From NCBI GenBank assembly GCA_944382875.1, contig CALWNQ010000020.1, positions 1 to 51,656 of the forward strand: DNA of 51,656 nt, given 5' to 3'. Shown in pieces: positions 42,285-50,759 of the stretch. Source of the stretch: an uncultured Clostridia bacterium (GTDB lineage Bacteria; Bacillota; Clostridia; Oscillospirales; Ruminococcaceae). A program made the position numbers and the translations under genes. Numbering within the stretch: the stretch's first letter is position 1; every line of letters begins with the position of its first letter. The notes below the pieces were generated by a model. The model was not told where the DNA came from, searched no databases, and saw nothing but the letters and a program-made list of their open reading frames with translations.

Positions 42285-45200
42285 TCAATCTGAATTTTTT
42301 TGTAAGACAGTGGGAGCAGAAAGTATGCCAGTATCAAAAAGCTGGTAACTTTCCGACCACTCATCTCCAACTGTTCGCCAGCTGTTCGGCCCAAGCCAGT
42401 TGTTGCCTTCACACACACGATGGACAGCACCAAAGGTATTTCCACGGTTTCCAAACAGAATGAAGTCCAAAATCCCGTTTTCCGGCGCATCTACTGTAAG
42501 ATTATATGGTGCGAACACAATTTCTCCCAACCGTTTTCCGCTGCTCGAAACACCCACCAGAGATCCGCGGTAATGCGGCAGATGAATTTGCAGTTTTCCT
42601 TCCGAAGGCACCGGCAGATGATAGATCACATTGCCACCATAGAAAGGCAGGCCCTGAGAAACGATACTGCCAAAGCCAATCTCTCGAACCGGATCGGTAA
42701 TCGTAGCTTGTTCCCCGTTCAGCCGGACACCGAAATCACCCAGCAGATAACACCATTCGATGTCTGCACGCCGTCCGAACGGAATGTCCAGCTCCAGTAC
42801 ATTTTCGCCGCATTGGAGCATTCCGAGCGGGACAGTTTTAATCGAATGATCGACATACCATCCATCCGGTGCCGCCTTGACCGACACGCCATTCCAGCGA
42901 ACCGCAATGCGCTCCGCATCTTCAACCGCCAATGTCACTGCCGTTTCGTATTCCGCCTGAATGGTAAACCGCAGATGTGCTGTATGGACAAACGGTTCTT
43001 CCGGAATGGTCCATGGCTGCGCGACAGACGATTCCCGTCCGGGATAACCTAAAATTTTGCGAAGATGATTGTCCGCCCGAAGGATTTCCTCTTCAGGGAA
43101 ATACTCGCCGTCATCCAGTGCGTATTCCGCCTTATCAAGCAGCAAAACGTTTGGTTCTTCCAAAGTAATCGGCACCATTTTGGGCAGGGTTACCGGTTTG
43201 CCTGTACATTCGGACGAAGCAGGCACGCAAACTGCCTCCGCTTTCTCAGAAAGGCAAAGCAGCAGGCTGTCATGGTTATAAAAAGTATGGGTCAGCATCG
43301 TCTTTCCATCCCGGACTGCCACATTCAAAGGATAAATTTCTCCTGTCAGTGTGTCATAACAGGTAACGGCATATTCCCCTTTCAGGGTGATGTATACCTT
43401 TTCTGCTATGGCATTGTCCTTGAAACGGGGCTCCTTTCCCTGCGCCAGAAACAGCCAGCGGCAAGTCTGGTCATCCCGCATCTGATAGATCAAATGGTTC
43501 AGATAGGAGCCGTCCGCACCGCGCAGCTCCACCAGACGCTCTGAATCCAATGCTTTCAGCAAAGCAGAACGGGTAAAGGCAATCGTTTCCGACTCGTCAT
43601 AAAGTTTTTGGGGAAGATCACTCTCCACCGCATCCAGATATCGCGGCGCTTCTCCCAGAAAGATCAGGCGTCCTCCCTGTTTCCGGAATTCCTGCAGACG
43701 CTGGAGCGTACTGGAGCGAAGCGTTTCACAGGCAGGTACCAGAACCACATCGTACTGCATTTCTCCCACCCGGAAAGGAACCATTCCTTTTTCACAAAGA
43801 TCCGGCAGCAGCGATTCGCTGATAAAATCAAAGTCCAGTGTACCAAAGAGCAGCCATTCCGTCAGATTCTGGAAATTGTTTTCCATCTGCTCCCGGATCA
43901 GGCTGGTCTGCTGTGCTGGTCCCCAATGCAGCCAGTAGCTTTCGATGGGATGGATCACACCAATTTTAACCACAGGCTTTCCTCTGGTGATGGCGGTGTT
44001 TACCCGGGCAAAGTGATCCTCCACCAGCTTATATTCCTTATACCAGGGCGACTGATAGTTGATCGAAGCCGGATAATCCCGTTTAGCTTCGCCTGCCATC
44101 GATACCCAGGACAGATGCGGTACCCGGACCGTGACGCCCAAAGCTGCCTGCCAGTCGCCCTGCAGCTTGTGACCACGGAAATCAAAGGTCCAGCCGGTCA
44201 CACCATACAGTTCCGAGAGCATTCCCTCTCTGCCGTACTGATGGACAGCGGACTGTGCCTGCTTGGCGGTTGTGTACTCGTAGCTGTTGCAGAGCATATC
44301 GATGCCGGGCATCTGGAATCCGCGATATGCCCGCATTGCTTCGCCCAACGCCGCAGTCTGGCTGTGGAGAGTCGGCTCCTCCATCATGTGGCCGGTCAGC
44401 ATTAAGCCGTGATCTTCACACCATTTCCCGCAGTTGTCAGCAAATGCCTCGGTAAACCGCTCGGTGATGTGATCGTGGTAATGATAGCGAATCACTGAAA
44501 TTTTTCCGTCTGGAAGCTCCCAGATCAGCTCTGGCAGCGCAGCCAAAAGATCCTCGCCGTACGCAGCGGAGAATGTATCCGGAAGATCCTCACTCCACGG
44601 AAGGATCACGTCCTTTTCCTCTTCCGCGAAAGAAAGGGTGTTTTTATGAGAAAACTGCGGTTCATCGGTAAAAATGGAGGGAACAACGCCGCCAAAATCG
44701 GAACCGATCGTTTTCCGATAAGTTTCATAGGTTACTTCAATGAAGCGGTCGATTGCTTCCTTGCTCAGGGTGTTGACATAAGTCTGGCCATTGTACCAAG
44801 GATCGTTCAGCGGCGTTTCCAGATAAGCATACCATTTAGTGCCAACCGCTTCCTCCGCTTTGCCAATACGGCGATAGGAAGAAAGACAGCCGTTTTTGTC
44901 GAGCAAAATGTCGTAACAGGCAATCAGTGTACCATTGCCGCTGCGGGTAACTGCCGCAGTAGCACCCAGTGCCTCCCCTTCTGTGCCCTGTTCATACGGA
45001 ACTCTTGTAAAGCAGAGGTAGCGCGCCCGATATTTGGGATCTTTGGTCACAATTCCGCCCGCAGCGCCAGATGGCCAACGGTCCTCGTCGTAAAGATAGG
45101 CGTACATGCTTTCTTTTCGGGCACATTCCACACAATGACGCACCAGCCCCATATGCTCCTCGCTCAGATACGGATTACCGAAACCGGTACGAGGATGCAT

Positions 45201-45368
45201 ATGAAATCCGCCGAACCCCATTTCCTTTAAATAACCGATCTGTTCTTCCAACATCTGGTTGTCCAACTTACAGTTCCAAGCCCAAAATGGTGTGCCGCGA
45301 TATTCGGAAGTGGGATTGCGGAACAATTCCGGAGAAAGTGATTTTTGTTGATTTTTACCGTAAAACAT
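42285..45368 (-). CDS. Large glycosidase related to GH106 alpha-L-rhamnosidases
   Basis: The 1027-residue protein begins with a segment like that of GH106 enzymes: YRGTPFWAWNCKLDNQMLEE and FGGFHMHPRTG, then AYLYDEDRWPSGAAGG. A TIM-barrel catalytic core (about 30-480) is followed by a glutamine-amidotransferase-like domain of the kind seen in GH42/GH106 relatives (about 490-620, MQYDVVLVPACETLRSS). Beta-sandwich carbohydrate-binding domains at the C-terminus (about 780-1010) complete it. Acidic candidates include E and D in SIFTDEPQF and GHMMEEPTL. There is no signal peptide. It likely removes terminal rhamnose or a similar sugar from an imported glycoside. Exact specificity is not readable. 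Confidence 0.68.
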   Translation of the reverse strand: MFYGKNQQKSLSPELFRNPTSEYRGTPFWAWNCKLDNQMLEEQIGYLKEMGFGGFHMHPRTGFGNPYLSEEHMGLVRHCVECARKESMYAYLYDEDRWPSGAAGGIVTKDPKYRARYLCFTRVPYEQGTEGEALGATAAVTRSGNGTLIACYDILLDKNGCLSSYRRIGKAEEAVGTKWYAYLETPLNDPWYNGQTYVNTLSKEAIDRFIEVTYETYRKTIGSDFGGVVPSIFTDEPQFSHKNTLSFAEEEKDVILPWSEDLPDTFSAAYGEDLLAALPELIWELPDGKISVIRYHYHDHITERFTEAFADNCGKWCEDHGLMLTGHMMEEPTLHSQTAALGEAMRAYRGFQMPGIDMLCNSYEYTTAKQAQSAVHQYGREGMLSELYGVTGWTFDFRGHKLQGDWQAALGVTVRVPHLSWVSMAGEAKRDYPASINYQSPWYKEYKLVEDHFARVNTAITRGKPVVKIGVIHPIESYWLHWGPAQQTSLIREQMENNFQNLTEWLLFGTLDFDFISESLLPDLCEKGMVPFRVGEMQYDVVLVPACETLRSSTLQRLQEFRKQGGRLIFLGEAPRYLDAVESDLPQKLYDESETIAFTRSALLKALDSERLVELRGADGSYLNHLIYQMRDDQTCRWLFLAQGKEPRFKDNAIAEKVYITLKGEYAVTCYDTLTGEIYPLNVAVRDGKTMLTHTFYNHDSLLLCLSEKAEAVCVPASSECTGKPVTLPKMVPITLEEPNVLLLDKAEYALDDGEYFPEEEILRADNHLRKILGYPGRESSVAQPWTIPEEPFVHTAHLRFTIQAEYETAVTLAVEDAERIAVRWNGVSVKAAPDGWYVDHSIKTVPLGMLQCGENVLELDIPFGRRADIEWCYLLGDFGVRLNGEQATITDPVREIGFGSIVSQGLPFYGGNVIYHLPVPSEGKLQIHLPHYRGSLVGVSSSGKRLGEIVFAPYNLTVDAPENGILDFILFGNRGNTFGAVHRVCEGNNWLGPNSWRTVGDEWSESYQLFDTGILSAPTVLQKNSD

Positions 45369-45406
45369 CAGGCTAACGCCCCTTTCTTATAGAAAGTTTC
45401 AATTTT

Positions 45407-45435
45407 ATTATAGAATTTCCCACTATCTCCGTCAA
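45407..45435 (-). promoter_or_regulatory. Promoter of the GH106-like gene
   Basis: On the minus strand, TTGACG (-35, 45430-45435), a 17-bp spacer and TATAAT (-10, 45407-45412). Confidence 0.7.
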
Positions 45436-45474
45436 GTACCAAATCATGTTTGAGCAAGAAAATACCATTTTCAC

Positions 45475-45507
45475 GCAAAAAATCCCCTATCCAGAAGACA
45501 GGGGATC
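45475..45507 (-). terminator. Terminator of the acyl-CoA synthetase gene
   Basis: ATCCCCT (45482-45488) pairs with AGGGGAT (45500-45506). On the minus strand the stem is followed by TTTTTTGCG. It lies 5 bp past the stop codon region at 45512. Confidence 0.75.
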
Positions 45508-45511
45508 AAAA

Positions 45512-47182
45512 TTATTGCTGTTTTGCTCTTTCTTTGTCGCGTTGTGCGATTTCCACACGACGGATCTTACCGCTGATGGTTTTCGGAAGCTCACTGACAA
45601 ACTCAATAACACGCGGATATTTATAAGGAGCCGTTGTCTTTTTGACAAAGTTCTGGATCTCCTTTTTCAGCTCCTCAGAGGGAGAATACTTACTGGTCAA
45701 AACAATCGTCGCCTTGACTACCTGTCCGCGGATCGGATCAGGAGTGCCGGTTACCGCACACTCCAACACAGCGGGGTGCTCCATCAGGACACTTTCCACC
45801 TCAAACGGCCCAATGCGGTAACCGCTTGATTTGATGATATCATCTGTCCGGCCGACATACCAGTAATAACCGTCCTCATCGCGGTAAGCAGTATCACCAG
45901 TGTGATAGTATCCGTTGTACCATGCTTTATTTGTATTTTCTTCATCCCGGTAATACTCCAGAAAGATGCCCGGATGGTGATTTTCTCTTGTGCAACGAAC
46001 AATGATCTCACCAACTTCACCTTCACCGACTGAGTTACCATCTTCATCTACAAGATCCACATCATACAGTGGAGAAGGACGGCCCATCGAGCCGGGTTTC
46101 GGGGTGCTTCCATGGAGGTTTGCAACTGTCAGGGTGGTTTCGGTCTGGCCAAAGCCCTCCATCAGCGACAAACCAGTAATTTCTTTGAATTTATTGTACA
46201 CCTCTTCATTGAGCGCTTCGCCTGCAACGGTAGCATATTTCAGCGAAGAAAGATCATAATTCGCGATTCCTTCCTTGATAAAAAAGCGGAAGATGGTTGG
46301 CGGTGCGCAGAAAGTTGTGATCCTATATTTTTCGATCATGTGCAAAACATCGTTGGGTACAAACTTGTCAAAGTCATAGACAAAGATGCCGGTTCCTGCC
46401 AGCCACTGTCCATACAATTTGCCCCAGACAGCTTTGCCCCAGCCGGTTTCCGCAAGTGTCAGATGCAAACCGTCCGGATCAACATCGTGCCAGTGAACGC
46501 CGGTGATGATGTGGGCAAGTGGGTAATCATAGCCATGCAACACCATTTTGGGCTGTCCGGTTGTGCCAGAAGTAAAATACATCAACATTCCGTCTGTCGC
46601 TGTAACCGGAACGCGCTCTATTGTATCGGGTTGCTTTTCGATTTCTTCGTCAAAATTGATATAGTTATCAAAATGCCCCATTGCGGAGAACTTAATGACT
46701 TCAACACCCAATTTCTTCTCTGCTTCATCGATATACGCATGGACATTACACTGACTGGTGCATACAATTGCCTTGACCGAAGCAGATTTAAAACGATAGA
46801 CAATATCCTTGGTAGTGAGCAGATTCGTCGCAGGAATAGCGATCGCGCCAAGCTTGTGCAGGCCGAGAATTGCGAACCAGAACTGATAGTTACGTTTTAA
46901 GATCAGCATAACGGTATCGCCCTTGCCGATTCCATAAGATGCAAACAGGTTAGCGGCTTTGGTAGAATACACACTGATATCCTTGAATGAGAAGATTTTT
47001 TCCTCTCCCGCTTCATTCGTCCACACCATTGCGCGCCGGTTTGGTTCCATTTCTGCGATTTTATCGACAACATCGTATGCAAAATTAAAATCAGGAGATG
47101 CTTTTACCTTAAAATAATTCAGCACCCCGTTTTCGTCAAAACCTTCATCACAAAACTGTTTATAAAAGTCCTTCATTTCCAT
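45512..47182 (-). CDS. AMP-forming acyl-CoA synthetase
   Basis: From ATG 47182 (AAGGGG 9 nt upstream) the protein is 556 residues. The adenylate-forming core motifs are YFTSGTTGQPKMVLHG (phosphate loop), EGFGQTETTLTV, YHTGDTAYRDEDGYYWYVGR, DDIIKSSGYRIGPFEVES, and the C-terminal catalytic lysine in PKTISGKIRRVE. The WHDVDPDGLHLTLAETGWGKA segment fits medium-chain or short-chain acyl-CoA synthetases rather than acetyl-CoA synthetase (which is about 650 residues). The start lies 23 nt inside the end of ruvX, an unusual overlap that couples the two. Chain length preference is unknown. Confidence 0.87.
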   Translation of the reverse strand: MEMKDFYKQFCDEGFDENGVLNYFKVKASPDFNFAYDVVDKIAEMEPNRRAMVWTNEAGEEKIFSFKDISVYSTKAANLFASYGIGKGDTVMLILKRNYQFWFAILGLHKLGAIAIPATNLLTTKDIVYRFKSASVKAIVCTSQCNVHAYIDEAEKKLGVEVIKFSAMGHFDNYINFDEEIEKQPDTIERVPVTATDGMLMYFTSGTTGQPKMVLHGYDYPLAHIITGVHWHDVDPDGLHLTLAETGWGKAVWGKLYGQWLAGTGIFVYDFDKFVPNDVLHMIEKYRITTFCAPPTIFRFFIKEGIANYDLSSLKYATVAGEALNEEVYNKFKEITGLSLMEGFGQTETTLTVANLHGSTPKPGSMGRPSPLYDVDLVDEDGNSVGEGEVGEIIVRCTRENHHPGIFLEYYRDEENTNKAWYNGYYHTGDTAYRDEDGYYWYVGRTDDIIKSSGYRIGPFEVESVLMEHPAVLECAVTGTPDPIRGQVVKATIVLTSKYSPSEELKKEIQNFVKKTTAPYKYPRVIEFVSELPKTISGKIRRVEIAQRDKERAKQQ

Positions 47183-47612
47183 TGTTCGTTTCCCCTTTTT
47201 GATTCCTACGATAAGCAAGATAGCTTTCCAAAATAATGGTAGCGGCTACCTCGTCAATTACTTTTTTCCGTTTTTTGCCTCGAGTATTGGTTTCATTTAA
47301 GTAATTATGCGCCATTACCGTAGTGGAACGTTCATCCCAGAGTTCTACTGGAATGGGGACAAGGTTCTGAAGCTTGTGGGCAAAATCCTCACATTTTTGT
47401 GCCCGGCTGCCTGCTGAACCATCCATATTGCGGGGATATCCGACAACAATCATTTTAACGTCGAATTCCATCGCCGCATATACCACCTTGGTGATGATTT
47501 TCTCAAAATCGCGTTCTTCAATCACGCCAACCGGAGAAGCAAGATACTCGGTCCTGTCACAGACTGCCAATCCGGTACGGGCATCGCCAAGGTCCACTGC
47601 CATAATTTTCAT
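47160..47612 (-). CDS. ruvX: Putative pre-16S rRNA nuclease / Holliday junction resolvase-like protein
   Basis: The 150-residue YqgF/RuvX-family protein has an RNase H-like fold: the first acidic residue in MAVDLGDARTGLA (residue 7), IVVGYPRNMDGSAG, WDERSTTVMAHN (second acidic region) and VIDEVAATIILESYL (third). In E. coli the homologue trims the 5' end of 16S rRNA. It follows pyrD by 27 bp on the same strand. The C-terminal 8 residues are encoded over the start of the acyl-CoA synthetase gene. Confidence 0.9.
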   Translation of the reverse strand: MKIMAVDLGDARTGLAVCDRTEYLASPVGVIEERDFEKIITKVVYAAMEFDVKMIVVGYPRNMDGSAGSRAQKCEDFAHKLQNLVPIPVELWDERSTTVMAHNYLNETNTRGKKRKKVIDEVAATIILESYLAYRRNQKGETNNGNEGLL

Positions 47613-47639
47613 AATTTGAGAATTCCTTTCCTGCCGACA

Positions 47640-48551
47640 TTACCACGGCTGCACTGTTCCGACAATTTCGGATACAGAGGCGATTCCGTGAGTATCCAGC
47701 CAGTCATTGATCCCTTTGATAATTTTCACCGGTGCATAAGGATCGGTGAAAATTGCTGCACCAACCTGTACGGCTGAAGCTCCCGCCATCATCATTTCAA
47801 TCGCATCCTCACCAGAAGAAATACCGCCCATCCCTACAACTGGAATTTTCACGGCATTGGCAACCTGCCACACCATCCGCACAGCAATTGGGAAAACTGC
47901 CGGACCGGACATGCCGCCCACATTGTTTTTTAGGACAGGGCGCCGGGTGTTGATATCGATTTTCATTCCAAGCAGTGTGTTAATCAGTGAAACAGCGTCT
48001 GCGCCTTCCGCTTCCACCGCTTTGGCAATATCGGTGATGCTGGTAACATTCGGGCTGAGTTTTACCATTAGCGGTTTGGTTGTCGCCTTGCGGACAGCAG
48101 CTGTAATGCCGGCGGCACTTTCACAGCTTGTACCAAACGCCGCCCCACCCTGCTTCACATTCGGGCAGGAGATGTTCAGCTCAATCATATCCACAGCAGT
48201 TCCTTCGATCCTGCGAATCATCTCCACACAATCTTCCACTGTGCTCCCCGCTACGTTTGCGATAATTCGTGTGCCCTTTTTGGAAAGTTCGGGCAATTCT
48301 TTTTCCAGAAATGCATCAATGCCGGGATTTTGCAATCCGACGGAATTGAGCATCCCCATCGGAGTTTCCGCAATACGGGGCGCCGGATTGCCGTCTTTTG
48401 GGTTTAAGGTCATCCCTTTGACCGAAATGCCGCCCAATTCGGACAGCGGATAAAACTTCTCATACTCCCGACCGAAACCAAAAGCGCCGGAAGCAGGAAT
48501 CACCGGGTTTTGAAAGGATACACCGGCAACCTCTACACGCAGATCCGCCAT
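47640..48551 (-). CDS. pyrD: Dihydroorotate dehydrogenase, class 1B catalytic subunit
   Basis: The 303-residue FMN enzyme oxidises dihydroorotate to orotate in pyrimidine synthesis. Visible are NPVIPASGAFGFG, the ISCPNVKQGG loop with the catalytic cysteine of class 1 enzymes, VKLSPNVTSI, VSLINTLLGMKIDI and the FMN phosphate region GMGGISSGEDAIEMMMAGAS. The start codon overlaps the pyrK stop by one base, so the two subunits (which form an NAD-dependent heterotetramer) are coupled. Confidence 0.96.
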   Translation of the reverse strand: MADLRVEVAGVSFQNPVIPASGAFGFGREYEKFYPLSELGGISVKGMTLNPKDGNPAPRIAETPMGMLNSVGLQNPGIDAFLEKELPELSKKGTRIIANVAGSTVEDCVEMIRRIEGTAVDMIELNISCPNVKQGGAAFGTSCESAAGITAAVRKATTKPLMVKLSPNVTSITDIAKAVEAEGADAVSLINTLLGMKIDINTRRPVLKNNVGGMSGPAVFPIAVRMVWQVANAVKIPVVGMGGISSGEDAIEMMMAGASAVQVGAAIFTDPYAPVKIIKGINDWLDTHGIASVSEIVGTVQPW

Positions 48552-49321
48552 TAGAACACAACCTCCTCACCCTGGAAAACCGGGCCGTCCTTACATACAT
48601 GCAAGACACATTCTTTCCCGTTCCGGTTGATTCTGCAGGCACAGCCGAGGCAAGCGCCGACACCGCAGGCCATCCGTTCTTCCAGCGAGATTTCACAGGC
48701 AATCCCGTGTACTTTTGCAATTTCTGTTACTTTGCGAAGCATGACCATCGGACCGCAGGCGCAGATCAAATCGGGGGTTTCCGACTGCAGAAGCTTTTCG
48801 AGCGCATTGGTGACAAAGCCTTTCTGTCCCATTGTGCCGTCATCGGTACAAAGGACCGTACGGACTCCTGCTTTTTTAAAATCATTCTCGAGAATCGCGG
48901 CCTGCGCGCTGCGGAAACCGATGATTGCAGAAGCGTTCGCCCCATAGTGCTCCGCAACTGCCAGCAGCGGAGGCACGCCTATGCCGCCGCCAACGACGAC
49001 ACATTTTTTATCAGAATCCAAAAGGGTATATCCATGCCCCAGAGGCCCCAGAACGTCTGCCATATCCCCGGCTTTCAGATCCGCAAGGATTTTTGTACCC
49101 TCGCCGCGAATCTCGTAAATAATTCGTATTGTTCCCTGCTTGCGGTCAATTTCGGCAATCGAAATCGGCCGACGCAGTATGTGCGCCGGGACGCGCAGAT
49201 GCACAAACTGTCCAGGCTGCGCTTCCGCAGCAATACCAGGACAATAGATCGTCAGGCTAAAAATATTCTTTGCCAGGTTTTCTTTTTGAAGAACCGGGTA
49301 AAGGCCCTGCTGATATGCCAT
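48551..49321 (-). CDS. pyrK: Dihydroorotate dehydrogenase electron transfer subunit
   Basis: The 256-residue protein has an N-terminal FAD domain (RRPISIAEID with the FAD-binding arginine), an NAD-binding domain (VVVGGGIGVPPLLAVAEHYG) and a C-terminal [2Fe-2S] site with cysteines in CGVGACLGCACRI and CVLHVCKDGPVF. It passes electrons from PyrD to NAD+. It is first in the pyrK-pyrD-ruvX-acyl-CoA synthetase transcript. SD AAAGGAGG precedes ATG 49321. Confidence 0.95.
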   Translation of the reverse strand: MAYQQGLYPVLQKENLAKNIFSLTIYCPGIAAEAQPGQFVHLRVPAHILRRPISIAEIDRKQGTIRIIYEIRGEGTKILADLKAGDMADVLGPLGHGYTLLDSDKKCVVVGGGIGVPPLLAVAEHYGANASAIIGFRSAQAAILENDFKKAGVRTVLCTDDGTMGQKGFVTNALEKLLQSETPDLICACGPMVMLRKVTEIAKVHGIACEISLEERMACGVGACLGCACRINRNGKECVLHVCKDGPVFQGEEVVF

Positions 49322-49364
49322 TCTGTTTCCTCCTTTGGGAATTTTTACATCAAGACTGACTTAT

Positions 49365-49393
49365 ATTTTACCATATTACATGCAAAAAATCAA
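49365..49393 (-). promoter_or_regulatory. pyrK promoter
   Basis: On the minus strand, TTGATT (-35, 49388-49393), a 17-bp spacer and TAAAAT (-10, 49365-49370). No PyrR-type attenuator was seen in the short leader. Confidence 0.6.
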
Positions 49394-49507
49394 CTGCTAT
49401 TTTTACTTTTTTCGTATGTTTCCGCATTTCTTTCTATATTTTGAGCATAACACAAAATATCCTTTTTGTTTCATTTCCAATTTCGAACATTCTACATAAT
49501 TTCCAAC

Positions 49508-49535
49508 AAAAAAGACGGCGATAAGCCGTCTTTTT
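49508..49535 (-). terminator. Aspartate kinase terminator
   Basis: AAGACGGC (49512-49519) pairs with GCCGTCTT (49525-49532). On the minus strand it is followed by a T-rich tail. It lies directly after the stop at 49537 and closes the hom-lysC transcript. Confidence 0.8.
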
Positions 49536-49536
49536 C

Positions 49537-50742
49537 TTATTTGATAAATGCTTCCGAAATCGCGTTCATCGCTTTGACTCCCTGGTCTTTACGAATCAAT
49601 ACGGAAATTTTGATTTCCGATGTGGAAATGGTTTCAATATTGATATCCGCTTCGTAGAGCGCCTCAAACATTTTGGATGCAACGCCCGGATTCGATTGCA
49701 TGCCGGAACCGACAATCGAAACCTTGGTTACATCACGATCTACATCTACCGTAAAATCCGAAACCTGGTCTTTTGCTTCTTCCAATACGGCAAGTGCTGC
49801 GTCACAGCTATCTTCCGGAACGGTAAAGCTGATGTCCTTGGTTCCATCACGGCCAACTGACTGCAGGATAATATCTACATTAATTTTCCGGGCAGCTAAC
49901 AAAGAGAAAATCTTGAAAGCAGTACCCGGGCGGTCCGGAAGACCAATCATCGAAATCCGGACAACATCATCGTCTTTTGCGACGCCTTTAATCAGCAATT
50001 TTTCCATTTTTGTCACCTCTTTGACTTTGGTACCAGGTTTATCTTCTAAACTGGATAATACTTCCAGATTGACATTGTATTTCTTAGCCATTTCAACCGA
50101 TCGATTGTGCAGCACCTGTGCACCGCAGGATGCCAGTTCCAGCATCTCATCAAATGAAATTTCTTCCAACTTCTTTGCGCTCTTTACAAGCCTCGGATCA
50201 GCGGTATAAATTCCGTCCACATCGGTATAAATCTGACAAAGGTCGGCTTTCAACTCTGCCGCAAGTGCAACTGCGCTGGTGTCCGAACCACCGCGTCCTA
50301 GTGTTGTAATATCGTCATAACGGTTCATGCCCTGGAACCCGGCTACCACTACAATTTTCCGCTGGTCCAGTTCTTTTTCCACCCGCTCAGTATCAACTTT
50401 TTTGATCCGGGCACGGGAATGGTTGGAATCGGTAAAGAAACCGGCTTGCCGTCCTGTCAGAGAAATAACGGGAAAGCCCATTTTAGAAATCGCCATAGCA
50501 AGCAAAGCAATGGAAATCTGCTCTCCGGTGGAAAGCAGCATATCCATTTCTCTTTTGCTTGGATTCGGATCGATTTCGTGCGCTTTTTCAATCAGCTCAT
50601 CGGTGGTATCACCCTGAGCTGACACTACGACCACCACATTAGCGCCTTTTTGATAGGTATCGGTCACAATCCGTGCCACATTGCGGATCCTGTCCGCGTT
50701 GGCGACCGAGCTGCCGCCGAACTTCTGTACAATCAGTTTCAT
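49537..50742 (-). CDS. lysC: Aspartate kinase
   Basis: From ATG 50742 (SD GGAGGG) the protein is 401 residues. The kinase domain starts KLIVQKFGGSSVANADRIR and contains FQGMNRYDDITTLGRGGSDTSA and DVDGIYTADPRLV (about 170-182). Two ACT domains follow (about 260-400, VRISMIGLPDRPGTAFKIFS and the TKVSIVGSGMQSNPGVASKM stretch) that bind lysine or threonine for feedback. It starts 17 bp after the homoserine dehydrogenase stop, so both early aspartate-family steps are on one transcript. The gene symbol is by family; a monofunctional lysC/ask type is what the sequence shows. Confidence 0.95.
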   Translation of the reverse strand: MKLIVQKFGGSSVANADRIRNVARIVTDTYQKGANVVVVVSAQGDTTDELIEKAHEIDPNPSKREMDMLLSTGEQISIALLAMAISKMGFPVISLTGRQAGFFTDSNHSRARIKKVDTERVEKELDQRKIVVVAGFQGMNRYDDITTLGRGGSDTSAVALAAELKADLCQIYTDVDGIYTADPRLVKSAKKLEEISFDEMLELASCGAQVLHNRSVEMAKKYNVNLEVLSSLEDKPGTKVKEVTKMEKLLIKGVAKDDDVVRISMIGLPDRPGTAFKIFSLLAARKINVDIILQSVGRDGTKDISFTVPEDSCDAALAVLEEAKDQVSDFTVDVDRDVTKVSIVGSGMQSNPGVASKMFEALYEADINIETISTSEIKISVLIRKDQGVKAMNAISEAFIK

Positions 50743-50759
50743 AAAACCCTCCACTGGCC

